A stretch of DNA of 64,000 nucleotides from Helicobacter sp. MIT 00-7814. GTDB lineage: Bacteria; Campylobacterota; Campylobacteria; Campylobacterales; Helicobacteraceae. The stretch is taken from positions 21,342-85,341 of the forward strand of contig NZ_NXLL01000005.1 in assembly GCF_003364115.1 (NCBI RefSeq), read 5' to 3'. Positions 1 through 8,319 of the stretch are shown here, piece by piece. Below the pieces are notes generated by a model. It did not search any database. It saw nothing but the letters and a program-made list of their open reading frames with translations, and had not been told where the DNA came from. The position numbers and the translations under genes are program-made. Position 1 is the stretch's first letter. Each line of letters opens with the position of its first letter.

Positions 1-16
1 GGCGCTACTTTTAGAA

Positions 17-295
17 TCACACTTTGCGTCTTAAAAAGATGTAGCAAAAACTATACAGCACCATAAAACCCACGCTTAGAGCAATGAGTGCGAGTGTATT
101 TTGATACAGCGCGCAACTTAGGACAATAAAAGGCGCGTTGCAAATCCAAAGCAAAAGTGAAGTTTGGGCGTTTTTAAAAGATGAAGCTTGTGTGCGTTTT
201 GAAAGCCTACTAAAAAGCAAGGTATGCAAATGCAGGCTATCTGGTTGCATAGCCTGAAGCTTTTTGCTTTTACGCCGAAAGATTGAAAAGAGCAC
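17..295 (-). pseudogene. 3'-end fragment of a WecA/MraY-like glycosyl-1-phosphate transferase gene
   Basis: The 92 codons match only the C-terminal part of the complete WecA-like protein at 789-1823. Shared blocks are LFSI(F/Y)R(R/K)K, MQPD followed by the HxH motif, and APFIVLSC followed by a closing membrane segment. The reading frame opens at a GTG that aligns with an internal valine of the intact protein, and an in-frame TGA lies two codons upstream, so the N-terminal membrane helices and catalytic Asp motifs are missing. No similarity to the intact gene was visible upstream of 300. It lies in inverted orientation about 0.5 kb from the full gene. The divergence points to an old duplication or the relic of a second allele; activity is not expected. 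Confidence 0.7.
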
Positions 296-374
296 ATTTC
301 AATCTTATATTTTTCCCAAATATCCCTTTGGTGCGGTTATACAGGATTTCTTAACAAAATCTTAAGATTTTCAA

Positions 375-380
375 TATAAT
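375..380 (+). promoter_or_regulatory. -10 box TATAAT upstream of the small basic protein gene
   Basis: A perfect TATAAT lies about 87 bp before the TTG start at 467. No good -35 box is visible, as is usual for the main sigma factor of Campylobacterota. Confidence 0.4.
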
Positions 381-466
381 TTGTATGCGCTTTAAGATTC
401 TAGAATCTAAAAATTGTAGCATATTTTGCTAGAAATTTTTAGCACGAAACACCACAAGGAGGCAGT

Positions 467-694
467 TTGAGTAAGATTCACAAAGGTATAAACAAAATCT
501 CGCTAGCCAAAAAGCGCCAAATTCGCTATATCTTGTTGCTTGAAAATCACCATTATGTCGAGTTTTGCAATAAGGCAAGTTTGAAGGAATATATCTTTAT
601 CTACCGCGCGCTTTATGATACGCGATTGACACGCGTGAAATACAAGGCGTTTAGGTGCTTGGGTAATATTTTGCGTCAAGTAAATGATGTATAA
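467..694 (+). CDS. Hypothetical small basic protein (75 aa)
   Basis: A TTG start is supported by a strong AAGGAGG at 456-462 and by the TATAAT at 375. The product is basic (many Lys/Arg, few acidic residues), has no signal peptide or membrane segment, and is rich in Tyr and Ile. I do not recognise a family. The charge would fit nucleic-acid or ribosome binding, but that is only inference. It sits between the WecA-like fragment and the intact wecA on the same strand as wecA, with a separate -10 box for wecA after it, so it is probably its own transcription unit. Confidence 0.6.
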   Translation: MSKIHKGINKISLAKKRQIRYILLLENHHYVEFCNKASLKEYIFIYRALYDTRLTRVKYKAFRCLGNILRQVNDV

Positions 695-748
695 ATGCGC
701 TTACAGTGTGCTTTGTCGCCCTTAAAGCAAAACACAAAGAATATATAT

Positions 749-754
749 TATAAT
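749..754 (+). promoter_or_regulatory. -10 box TATAAT of wecA
   Basis: TATAAT inside an AT-run 35 bp before the wecA start; a TAAGGAG ribosome binding site follows at about 774-780. Confidence 0.45.
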
Positions 755-788
755 ACGCGCTTTTTGCCCTATTTAAGGAGTTAGAATT

Positions 789-1823
789 ATGATGAGCGAG
801 CATCTTGTTTTCTCGGGTGTTGTGGGTTTTGTAGCGAGTTTTTGCCTTTGTGTGATGGTCATTTTTGCCTCAAAACGCCTGCATTTTTTTGTGGATTCTG
901 CAAATTCAAAAAAACCACAAAGATTCCACACCGACAATACTTCTAGAGCTGGAGGCGTGGGAATTTTCATAGCGTTTTGCTGTTCATATATACTTTTTTT
1001 TGGTTATGATAGGTTGATGCTTGGGCTTTTGTTTGGCGCGTTTATCATCTTTTTTAGCGGGTTGGCTGAAGATTTTAGCTCCTCGCTAAATCCCAAAATA
1101 AGGCTTATTTTACAATGCTTTGGCGCATTTTTGGCGTGCTTTTTGATGAGCGTGTATATCAAAGATTTGTCGCTTGGATTTGAGTTGCCAAAGGTGCTTG
1201 GTGTGCTTTTTAGCATATTTGCGCTTGTGGGCGTTACAAATGCTATCAATATCATAGATGGCTTTAATGGGCTTGCCAGCGGGATTTGTCTGCTGATTTT
1301 TGGGGCGATTGGTTTTGTGGCGTTTGAGGTTGGAGATAAAGATATTTTTGAAATTTGTATTCTCATCATTATGGCGATTTTAGGATTTTTTGTGCTTAAT
1401 TTTCCAAAGGGCAAAATTTTTTTAGGCGATGGCGGGGCGTATTTTTTGGGCTTTTTGGCAGGATTCTTACTTATCCTTTTGACACAAAAAAATGCAAATG
1501 TCAGCACTTGGTTTGGGCTTAGCGTTATGATATATCCAGTATGGGAAGTGCTCTTTTCAATCTATAGAAAAAAGTTTATACGCGGATTGTCGCCAATGCA
1601 ACCTGATAAAATCCATTTTCACATGCTCATTTTCAAACGCTTTGTGAAAAGCAATCCTTTGACTTCGATGAGTATTTGCGCGCTGCAGGCGCCTTTCATC
1701 GTGCTAAGCTGTGTGTTTTATGATAATACTTTTGCGCTTATTAGCATAAGCGTGCTTTTTGTGCTTGTGTATATGTTTATATATAAGCGTCTTGTGTATT
1801 TTGCGTGGAAGAGTAAAAAATAA
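789..1823 (+). CDS. wecA: Undecaprenyl-phosphate sugar-1-phosphate transferase, WecA/MraY family
   Basis: A 344-aa polytopic inner-membrane protein with about ten hydrophobic helices. It belongs to the family that transfers a sugar-1-phosphate (GlcNAc-1-P in WecA) from a UDP-sugar to undecaprenyl phosphate, the first step of O-antigen or glycan assembly. Diagnostic motifs are ARAGGVGIF near the N-terminus, the acidic cytoplasmic motif AEDF, NIIDGFNGLASG, GKIFLGDGGAYFLGF and the late HxH motif (PDKIHFH). The length is normal. Translation starts at the first of two adjacent ATGs after TAAGGAG. MraY itself is less likely because murein-specific neighbours are absent. A truncated paralogue lies at 17-295. 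Confidence 0.85.
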   Translation: MMSEHLVFSGVVGFVASFCLCVMVIFASKRLHFFVDSANSKKPQRFHTDNTSRAGGVGIFIAFCCSYILFFGYDRLMLGLLFGAFIIFFSGLAEDFSSSLNPKIRLILQCFGAFLACFLMSVYIKDLSLGFELPKVLGVLFSIFALVGVTNAINIIDGFNGLASGICLLIFGAIGFVAFEVGDKDIFEICILIIMAILGFFVLNFPKGKIFLGDGGAYFLGFLAGFLLILLTQKNANVSTWFGLSVMIYPVWEVLFSIYRKKFIRGLSPMQPDKIHFHMLIFKRFVKSNPLTSMSICALQAPFIVLSCVFYDNTFALISISVLFVLVYMFIYKRLVYFAWKSKK

Positions 1824-1837
1824 GGGTTTAAAGAGAG

Positions 1838-2341
1838 CTATTTTTGCTTTTTGAGCTCTTTTTCAAATTTTTTGCGTTTCAAAATTGGAAGTTTATCGAC
1901 AAACAAAACTCCATTAAGATGATCGATCTCATGCTGGATTGCCACGCTTAGAAAATCCTCTGCCTGCAAAAGCTTGTCATTTCCAAAGCGATCTTTATAC
2001 GCAAGGCTAATGTGTGAAAAGCGCGTGGTGGATTCATAAAAATCTGGCACTGACAAACAGCCCTCATTCCACGCAATCTCGCCTTCTTGCTTTAAAAACA
2101 CAGGATTAATAATTTCTAGCAAATCCTCTTTATACTGCTGATTGTCCTCGCGCGGAAGGTTAATAACAAGAATCTGCTTTGCCACGCCCACTTGAATCGC
2201 CGCTAATCCCACGCCATTGCGCTCAATCATCGTTTCATACATATCATCAAGCAAAGTGTGAAGTTCAGAATCAAACACCTCTACGGGCTTTGATTTTTCT
2301 TTCAAGCGCTTATTAGGATATTTCAAAATTTCCAAAATCAT
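1838..2341 (-). CDS. def: Peptide deformylase
   Basis: A 167-aa metalloenzyme that removes the formyl group from the N-terminal methionine of nascent proteins. All three family motifs are present: GVGLAAIQ (residues 43-50), EGCLS (93-97, metal-ligand Cys95) and HEIDH (137-141, two His ligands and the catalytic Glu). The gene starts 29 bp inside the 3' end of the upstream GGDEF-like gene, so the two are translationally coupled. It ends a block with the GGDEF-like gene, clpP and tig, all concerned with nascent or damaged protein except the GGDEF-like member. def, clpP and tig are also neighbours in H. pylori. Confidence 0.97.
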   Translation of the reverse strand: MILEILKYPNKRLKEKSKPVEVFDSELHTLLDDMYETMIERNGVGLAAIQVGVAKQILVINLPREDNQQYKEDLLEIINPVFLKQEGEIAWNEGCLSVPDFYESTTRFSHISLAYKDRFGNDKLLQAEDFLSVAIQHEIDHLNGVLFVDKLPILKRKKFEKELKKQK

Positions 2342-3416
2342 CGTCTATGTCTTCTTCGCCCTCGTGGCTTGCTTTTGACTTATACACTTCAAAGCGTTTG
2401 TTCTCTTTTTTCGCAGATTCTAAGGCTTCTTTGGTATTTTCAAGATTCTGCTCTACACTTAAGGTTGTATCAAATCTGCTGATACCAACCACCACCTCGA
2501 GATTTACCTGCTCATCGTTTATATACACATTGCTTGTTTTTAGGGTATTGAGCACTTCTTTGATGAATTCTTGACTTTGAGATTCTGTGATATTGCGTAT
2601 AAACACGCCAAATTCAGAATCCCCAAGATAGCAAAGGCTGTCGTTTTTGCCAAGTTGGTCAAGAAGTATTTTTGAAACCATCTTAATAGTTGTGATAAAC
2701 GATTTTTTATCCTTAAGCATTTTAAGTAAGTTTTCGCCTAGCTCTATCACGCAAAGCACGCCATTGCACGCAAGATCAGAATCTATCTGACATTCTTTAG
2801 CAAGCTGAGAAAGGAAAAACTCCTTATTATAAATCCCAAGCGTGGTGTCATACATAGAATTCTTTTTCATATCAAGCAATTCTTCATAAGTCGCGCCATA
2901 GGATTTTGCAATCCCCTTTATTTGATTAAATACGCCTTGATACGCGCTTTGCATATCTTTTAAGAGAATCTTAATAGCATTTTTACTCGCAAAGGGATTT
3001 TCTATGTTTTCTATTTCTGTAAGTTTTTCTTGCGCTTTTTGCTCGATTTTTTCTAGATTCTTGCACACCATGCCAATATTTTCTAATATTAGCTTTATCC
3101 CGCCAAAGCTCCTATCGACATTCTTTTCAAGCGCGATAATCTTAGTCGTGTAGTTGCGCGCTTCCCTTGCGTGGATAATTTTGTTTTTGATTTCCTCATT
3201 AGTTTCTCGCTTAAGATTGCGCTCAAAAATACTTTCAAAATTTTCCGGAAATGGCAAAATGTTTTCATCTTCAAGAATCTGCATAGTTTTTTTGGAAATA
3301 TCTCTCAAATGCTCTTTAGCTAGGCTTTCTGTATCAGTTTCTACCTTGTCTGCTGGCGTATCACTCTCAAGCTCTAGCCCCAAACTCCCAAAAAAATCAT
3401 TGTTGTTGTCTAGCAT
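2313..3416 (-). CDS. Coiled-coil protein with degenerate GGDEF domain
   Basis: A 367-aa soluble acidic protein. Residues 30-180 are charged and helical. From [14 protein letters not shown] (about 188-201) onward the sequence follows the GGDEF (diguanylate cyclase) fold, but the signature is LGDSEF (GDSEF at 265-269) instead of GGDEF/GGEEF. The catalytic acidic third position is Ser and the second Gly is Asp, and the upstream Asp-rich metal motif is not recognisable. Synthesis of c-di-GMP is therefore unlikely; a binding or scaffold role is inferred. The gene lies 9 bp after clpP and overlaps def. The start is the ATG at 3416 with AAAGG upstream. The very acidic C-terminus (EGEEDIDDD) is encoded where def begins. 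Confidence 0.8.
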   Translation of the reverse strand: MLDNNNDFFGSLGLELESDTPADKVETDTESLAKEHLRDISKKTMQILEDENILPFPENFESIFERNLKRETNEEIKNKIIHAREARNYTTKIIALEKNVDRSFGGIKLILENIGMVCKNLEKIEQKAQEKLTEIENIENPFASKNAIKILLKDMQSAYQGVFNQIKGIAKSYGATYEELLDMKKNSMYDTTLGIYNKEFFLSQLAKECQIDSDLACNGVLCVIELGENLLKMLKDKKSFITTIKMVSKILLDQLGKNDSLCYLGDSEFGVFIRNITESQSQEFIKEVLNTLKTSNVYINDEQVNLEVVVGISRFDTTLSVEQNLENTKEALESAKKENKRFEVYKSKASHEGEEDIDDDFGNFEIS

Positions 3417-3425
3417 CTTTTGCCT

Positions 3426-4013
3426 TTATTTTAAGCTTTTATTTAAAATCTCATCGATTAGCCCATATTCCCTTGCTTCCTCGCCACTCATAAAAAAGTC
3501 TCTCTCTGTGTCTTGCGAAACTTTCTTAATGCTTTGCCCTGTGTTTTTTGCCATGATTTCATTTAGAATCTTTTTCAAGCGCAAAATCTCTTTCGCCTGT
3601 ATCTCAATATCCGTCGCCTGCCCCTGCGCACCGCCTAATGGCTGGTGAATCATAATGCGCGAGTTTGGCAAGGAATAACGCTTGCCCTTTGTCCCGCTAC
3701 TAAGCAAAAATGCGCCTGCGCTTGCTGCCTGCCCGATACAAATCGTGCAAATATCTGGGCGGATATAATTCATCGTATCATAAATACTAAATGCGCTTGT
3801 AATCACGCCTCCGGGGGAATTGATATAAAAATTTATATCTTTTTCTGGATCCTCTGCTTCTAAGAAAAGCAATTGCGCCACAATCGAGCTTGCCACATGA
3901 TCATTTATCTCACCACTTAGCAAAATAATGCGATCTTTTAAAAGCCGCGAGTAAATATCATAACTGCGCTCTCCTCTGCCTGTGCGCTCAATCACATAAG
4001 GAATATAAGTCAT
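3426..4013 (-). CDS. clpP: ATP-dependent Clp protease proteolytic subunit
   Basis: A 195-aa cytoplasmic serine protease subunit that forms the tetradecameric chamber fed by Clp ATPases. The catalytic triad is Ser98 (GQAASAG), His123 (MIHQPLGG) and Asp172 (RDFFMS), at the usual family positions. AAGGA precedes the ATG. It follows tig by 36 bp and precedes the GGDEF-like gene by 9 bp, consistent with one operon tig-clpP-GGDEF-def. Confidence 0.97.
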   Translation of the reverse strand: MTYIPYVIERTGRGERSYDIYSRLLKDRIILLSGEINDHVASSIVAQLLFLEAEDPEKDINFYINSPGGVITSAFSIYDTMNYIRPDICTICIGQAASAGAFLLSSGTKGKRYSLPNSRIMIHQPLGGAQGQATDIEIQAKEILRLKKILNEIMAKNTGQSIKKVSQDTERDFFMSGEEAREYGLIDEILNKSLK

Positions 4014-4049
4014 AAATCCGTCCTTTTTATCTTTAAATTTAAATCTATT

Positions 4050-5459
4050 TTAAGAATCTTTTGTCGTCTTTGGCGCGCTTTTTGGCTTTTGCCCCTCTTT
4101 TTGCGCTTCTTTTTTATCCTCTTGTGAAGTTTTAGAATCTTTAGCTTTCTTAGAATCTTCTAATTTAGAATCAAGCAAGAAGTTTAGCACTCTATCTTCA
4201 ACCATAGCCATTTTAATCGCTGGTAAAAGATTATTTGCCTTATAATACTCCATCATCGCCTTTGGATCCTGCCCCATCATCATAGATTCATAATAAATTG
4301 TCTGCAACACTTCATTATCTGAAATGGCAATGTTATTTTTCTTTGCAAGTGCGTCCATGATGAAAGTTACCTGCACGCTTTTTTGTGCCTCTTCTTTGAA
4401 GCTATCGCGCTTTGCCTTGGCTTTTTTCTCATCATTTTTAATCTCTTCAAACTCTTCTGGCGCGATGGCATTTAGTGCATTGCGGAATAAAATATCCATC
4501 TCCTGCTCAACAATAAGCTCTGGCAAATCAAAGCTAATCTCCTTAATAAGCGCATTTAAGAGCTTTTCTTTCAACTCCTTATTATAAGCATTTGTTTTGT
4601 TTTCCACTTCTAATTGCTCTTTTATTGCGTCTTTCAACCCTTCCAATGTGCCAGAATCCCCAAGCACAGATTTTGCAAACGCATCATCAATCTTTGGCAA
4701 CTCTTTTTGTGAAATCTTATGCACGCTGACTTTGAATTCCGCCTCTTTGCCCGCTAAATGCGCTGCGTTGTAATCTTTTGGAAAAGTCACTTTGATTGTC
4801 TTATTTTCCCCTGTTTTCATACCAATAAGAGAATCTTCAAAACCGGGGATAAACTGATTTGAGCCAATGCTAAGATTATAATTCTCTCCCTTGCCACCTT
4901 CAAACGCCTTCCCATCAATAAAGCCTTCAAAATCAATTGTCGCTACATCGTCTTTCACAAGTGCATGTGTTTTTGGCATTTCCTTAAGCGGTGCGCGCGA
5001 TTTTGCGATTTCTTCTAAGCGCTCATCAATTTGCTTTTTGCTCACCGCTGGAAGTTTGACTTCTGGCACACAAGAAAGCGCCTTATCCACGCTAAATTCT
5101 GGTGTGAGTGAGATTTTTATCTCTACATCGATTTGTCCGTCTTTTTCCTCAAACTTTGTAATCGCTGGATTCCCTAGAATCTGCGTGTGCGAGATGCCTA
5201 ATTTTTTCGCGCCCTCTGTGAGTAAATCCTGAATCGCCTCTTGCTTAGAATCTTGCTCGATTTGCTCTTTGTAGCGCGATTGAATGAGGTTTTTTGGCAC
5301 TTTACCTTTTCTGAATCCATCAAGCTTTATGTTTTTTGCGATTTTTTTAATCACACCTTCAATCTTTTCTTCCAAAGTCTTTTTGGAGATATTCCCGCTC
5401 ACGCTTGCATTTGCGGAGTTGTGTTTTTGCGTGTTGATAGTAGAAGTTGTAGAATCCAT
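4050..5459 (-). CDS. tig: Trigger factor, ribosome-bound chaperone and peptidyl-prolyl isomerase
   Basis: Trigger factor binds ribosomes at the exit tunnel and shields nascent chains. The ribosome-docking signature GFRKGKVP lies near the N-terminus, followed by the FKBP-like PPIase domain (DDVATIDFEGFIDGKAFEGGK) and a long helical C-terminal chaperone domain. I place the start at the ATG at 5459, with AAGGA upstream, giving 469 aa; the open frame continues to 5630 but would overlap the fliI leader and lacks family sequence. The last 30 or so residues are Lys/Asp/Ser-rich low-complexity. The gene is divergent from fliI. Confidence 0.96.
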   Translation of the reverse strand: MDSTTSTINTQKHNSANASVSGNISKKTLEEKIEGVIKKIAKNIKLDGFRKGKVPKNLIQSRYKEQIEQDSKQEAIQDLLTEGAKKLGISHTQILGNPAITKFEEKDGQIDVEIKISLTPEFSVDKALSCVPEVKLPAVSKKQIDERLEEIAKSRAPLKEMPKTHALVKDDVATIDFEGFIDGKAFEGGKGENYNLSIGSNQFIPGFEDSLIGMKTGENKTIKVTFPKDYNAAHLAGKEAEFKVSVHKISQKELPKIDDAFAKSVLGDSGTLEGLKDAIKEQLEVENKTNAYNKELKEKLLNALIKEISFDLPELIVEQEMDILFRNALNAIAPEEFEEIKNDEKKAKAKRDSFKEEAQKSVQVTFIMDALAKKNNIAISDNEVLQTIYYESMMMGQDPKAMMEYYKANNLLPAIKMAMVEDRVLNFLLDSKLEDSKKAKDSKTSQEDKKEAQKEGQKPKSAPKTTKDS

Positions 5460-5550
5460 ATCTTTCCTTAATGAGTTATGAAGTATAATGCGCGCGCATT
5501 CTAGCAAAAGATTCTTAAATTTTAGATTATTGTTACAAAGGGACGCATAT

Positions 5551-6921
5551 ATGCCACTTTCACAAATCCGCCAAAAACTCAAAAACAATATCAATCTTTC
5601 CCCCAGCTTTGGCAATGTGATAAAAGTCATGCCAAATATGATTGTCGCACATGGAATCCGCCCAAGTGTAGGCGATATCGTGGAATTTATCTCTAAAGAT
5701 TCTCAAAATGAAGACTTTCAAGTACAAAGCCACCAAAAAGGGCAAGGCGGGGAATTAGGCAGAGAACAAGACAGAGAATTAGGAATGGTGAGCGCGATTG
5801 AAGAAGATTCTTTTTTGATAAGTCCATTTTCCTTTGTGGAAGGGCGCAAAAGCGGGGATATCGTGCGGATTGTGAATCCGGGCTTGCAAATCCCTGTGGG
5901 CGATGCGCTCAAAGGACGCATTATTAACCCGCTAGGCGTGCCAATTGATAACAAAGGCGCCATTCTCACAACCGACACTACGCCGCTTATGCGTCCGCCC
6001 ATAGGCGCAATGAAGCGCGGTGTGATAGATGAGATTTTTAGCGTTGGGGTGAAAAGTATCGATGGTTTGCTCACCTGTGGTAAAGGGCAAAAGATGGGAA
6101 TCTTCGCAGGTTCAGGAGTTGGGAAATCTAGCCTTATGGGAATGATCGTGCAAGGCGCGCAAGCACAAATTAAGGTTATCGCGCTTATTGGCGAGCGCGG
6201 AAGAGAAGTGCCAGAATTTGTGCAAAAAAATCTCGGCAATGATTTGACAAATACTATTATCGTCGTTGCTACAAGTGATGATTCCCCGCTTATGCGAAAA
6301 TACGGCGCTTTTAGCGCGATGGCGATTGCGGAGTATTTCAAGCAACTTGGTAATGATGTGCTTTTTATTATGGATTCTGTGACGCGTTTTGCAATGGCGC
6401 AAAGAGAAATTGGACTATCCCTCGGTGAGCCACCAACAAGCAAAGGCTATCCGCCCTCAACCCTCACACTTTTGCCTCAACTCATGGAGCGCGCGGGCAA
6501 GGAAGAAGGTGTGGGCTCAATCACGGCATTTTTTACGATTTTGGTTGAAGGCGATGATTTAAGCGATCCGATTGCGGATCAAAGTCGCTCGATTTTGGAC
6601 GGACATATCGTGCTTTCGCGCGAACTTACGGATTTTGGGATTTATCCGCCTATTCAGATTCTCTCTTCTGCTTCAAGGCTTTTAAATGATATTGTCAGCC
6701 CCGCACATTTACAAGCTGTGCGGAAGTTTCGGCGCTTGTATGCGTTATTAAAAGAAAATGAAGTGCTTATCCGCATCGGCGCGTATCAAAAAGGAAGCGA
6801 TCCCGAGCTTGATGAAGCGCTTAGTAAAAAGGCGCTGATGGAGGATTTTCTTACTCAAGATTTAAAGCAAAAGTGGGAATTTAGCAAAACTTTAGAGCAG
6901 CTGCAAGTGATTATGAGCTAG
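5551..6921 (+). CDS. fliI: Flagellar export ATPase FliI
   Basis: ATPase of the flagellar type III export apparatus, at the base of the flagellum in the cytoplasm. The Walker A motif is GSGVGKSS (residues 187-194), followed by ALIGERGREVPEF, VVATSDDSPL, and the Walker B region LFIMDSVTRFAMAQREI with EPPTSKGYPPS. The start is the ATG at 5551 with AAAGGGA 7 bp upstream, not the earlier in-frame ATG at 5488, which lies in the tig promoter region. The product is 456 aa. A polar, Gly/Glu/Gln-rich stretch at about residues 50-80 looks like an insertion compared with my memory of the H. pylori protein. Confidence 0.95.
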   Translation: MPLSQIRQKLKNNINLSPSFGNVIKVMPNMIVAHGIRPSVGDIVEFISKDSQNEDFQVQSHQKGQGGELGREQDRELGMVSAIEEDSFLISPFSFVEGRKSGDIVRIVNPGLQIPVGDALKGRIINPLGVPIDNKGAILTTDTTPLMRPPIGAMKRGVIDEIFSVGVKSIDGLLTCGKGQKMGIFAGSGVGKSSLMGMIVQGAQAQIKVIALIGERGREVPEFVQKNLGNDLTNTIIVVATSDDSPLMRKYGAFSAMAIAEYFKQLGNDVLFIMDSVTRFAMAQREIGLSLGEPPTSKGYPPSTLTLLPQLMERAGKEEGVGSITAFFTILVEGDDLSDPIADQSRSILDGHIVLSRELTDFGIYPPIQILSSASRLLNDIVSPAHLQAVRKFRRLYALLKENEVLIRIGAYQKGSDPELDEALSKKALMEDFLTQDLKQKWEFSKTLEQLQVIMS

Positions 6922-6994
6922 ATTTTTGCTACAATATGCCTTTTTTGCAAATTGCAACTTTACCTTCAAATCTTTATTTTCAAAGGATTCTAGT

Positions 6995-8032
6995 ATGCAA
7001 ACCTTTCTTTTTACCGGTGCGAGTGGCTATATCGGCTCTCATAGCGCGTTTTGGTTTTTGCGCAATATAGATGAGTGTAAAATTGTCATTTATGATAATC
7101 TAAGCACGGGTTTTGCGCAAAATTACGAATACTTGCAGTCTATATTCCCCAACTGCGTGGAATTTGTAAAGGGCGATTTAAGCGAGCTTGCAAAGCTAGA
7201 TTCTCTTTTTGCAAAGTATAATTTTAGCGCGGTGGTGCATTTTGCCGCGTCACTCATTGTGAGCGAATCTGTGAGCCTTCCGTTGGTGTATTACAAAAAC
7301 AACACGCTTAATACCACGCTTTTAATCGAGCTTTGCATAAAACATGGAATCCAAAAATTTATCTTTAGCTCGACTGCTGCGGTGTATGGCGAGCCGGATT
7401 CTAAACTTATCCCAATTACAGAATCTGCCCCACTCGCGCCAATAAATCCCTACGGTGCAAGCAAAATGATGAGCGAGCGCGTGCTTATGGATACGCATAT
7501 CGCAAATCCGAGCTTTAATTACGCGATTTTGCGATATTTCAATGTTGCAGGTGCGAGCAGTGCGAATACACAAGAGCTTTTAGAATCTAAGCGCGGTTTA
7601 GGACAAAGGAGCAAAAACGCTACGCACCTCATCAAGGTAGCTTGTGAATGCGCAAGCGGGAAAAGAGAAGGTATGAGCATTTTTGGCAAAAACTACAAAA
7701 CGCCAGATGGCACTTGCGTGCGCGATTATATCCATATCGATGACTTAGCCAGCGCCCACCTTTGCGCGTTAGAATTTTTAGAATCCACCAAGCAAAGCGA
7801 GATTTTCAATGTCGGCTATGGCAGGGGCTATAGTGTGAGCGAAGTGGTAGAAATGGTGAAAAAGGTGAGCGGGGTGGATTTCAAAGTCATAGATTCTGCC
7901 CCGCGTGCGGGCGATCCAGCGACTTTAGTAGCAGATAATAGCAAAATAAAGCGTCTTACTTCATGGAAGCCACAATTTGATGATTTAGCCTTCATCATCA
8001 AAAGTGCGTATGAGTGGGAAAAGGCATTTTAA
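6995..8032 (+). CDS. galE: UDP-glucose 4-epimerase
   Basis: A 345-aa NAD-dependent short-chain dehydrogenase-type enzyme interconverting UDP-glucose and UDP-galactose for lipopolysaccharide and glycan synthesis. The dinucleotide-binding loop GASGYIG is at residues 8-14, and the catalytic Tyr153-x3-Lys157 (YGASK) follows SST at 125-127. YFNVAGA and GDPATLVAD are typical GalE blocks. The ATG at 6995 has AAAGGA 7 bp upstream; an earlier in-frame start at 6926 gives a leader unlike the family. It lies 70 bp after fliI. Confidence 0.93.
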   Translation: MQTFLFTGASGYIGSHSAFWFLRNIDECKIVIYDNLSTGFAQNYEYLQSIFPNCVEFVKGDLSELAKLDSLFAKYNFSAVVHFAASLIVSESVSLPLVYYKNNTLNTTLLIELCIKHGIQKFIFSSTAAVYGEPDSKLIPITESAPLAPINPYGASKMMSERVLMDTHIANPSFNYAILRYFNVAGASSANTQELLESKRGLGQRSKNATHLIKVACECASGKREGMSIFGKNYKTPDGTCVRDYIHIDDLASAHLCALEFLESTKQSEIFNVGYGRGYSVSEVVEMVKKVSGVDFKVIDSAPRAGDPATLVADNSKIKRLTSWKPQFDDLAFIIKSAYEWEKAF

Positions 8033-8103
8033 ATTCTTATAAATTATGGAACTAAAAATGCTAGGAGATTCTATAAAATCTATTAGAATCTAAGGAAAAA
8101 TGT

Positions 8104-8280
8104 ATGAAAAAACTTTTTATCATAGGGATTTTTAGCATTTGTGGAATCTTTGCTTTTAGCGCGTGTGGGAAGCCAAAGCCTGTAGGCTCATATCAAGCGC
8201 TTGAATGCCAAACAATCTGCGCTAAAGGAGAATGCCAGCAGCAGTGCGTCAATGTAAGCGGGGATTATTACAGAAAGTAA
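8104..8280 (+). CDS. Small lipoprotein with twin CX3C motif (58 aa)
   Basis: A short ORF with AAGGA 8 bp before its ATG. The protein opens with Lys-Lys and a hydrophobic stretch ending in FSAC (Cys21), a lipobox with Phe at -3, so a secreted lipid-anchored product is predicted. The 37-residue mature part contains Cys35-x3-Cys39-x4-Cys44-x3-Cys48, a twin CX3C pattern expected to form two disulfides in a helical hairpin or to bind metal. It lies between galE and the HD-domain gene, same strand. I do not recognise the family; the function is unknown. Confidence 0.65.
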   Translation: MKKLFIIGIFSICGIFAFSACGKPKPVGSYQALECQTICAKGECQQQCVNVSGDYYRK

Positions 8281-8319
8281 TTTCCTAAAAATCTTTAAGC
8301 TTAAAACAAAGTCTAATTT

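Noticed and set aside
1004..1507. 167-codon minus-strand frame opposite wecA
   Set aside because: A shadow of the membrane-protein codons; Ser/Pro/Lys-rich composition is typical for antisense of hydrophobic genes.
5460..5630. N-terminal extension of trigger factor
   Set aside because: The extension is not family-like, overlaps the fliI leader, and a good ribosome binding site sits before the ATG at 5459.
5718..6443. 241-codon minus-strand frame opposite fliI
   Set aside because: Antisense shadow of a highly conserved gene, with no ribosome binding site and no family similarity.
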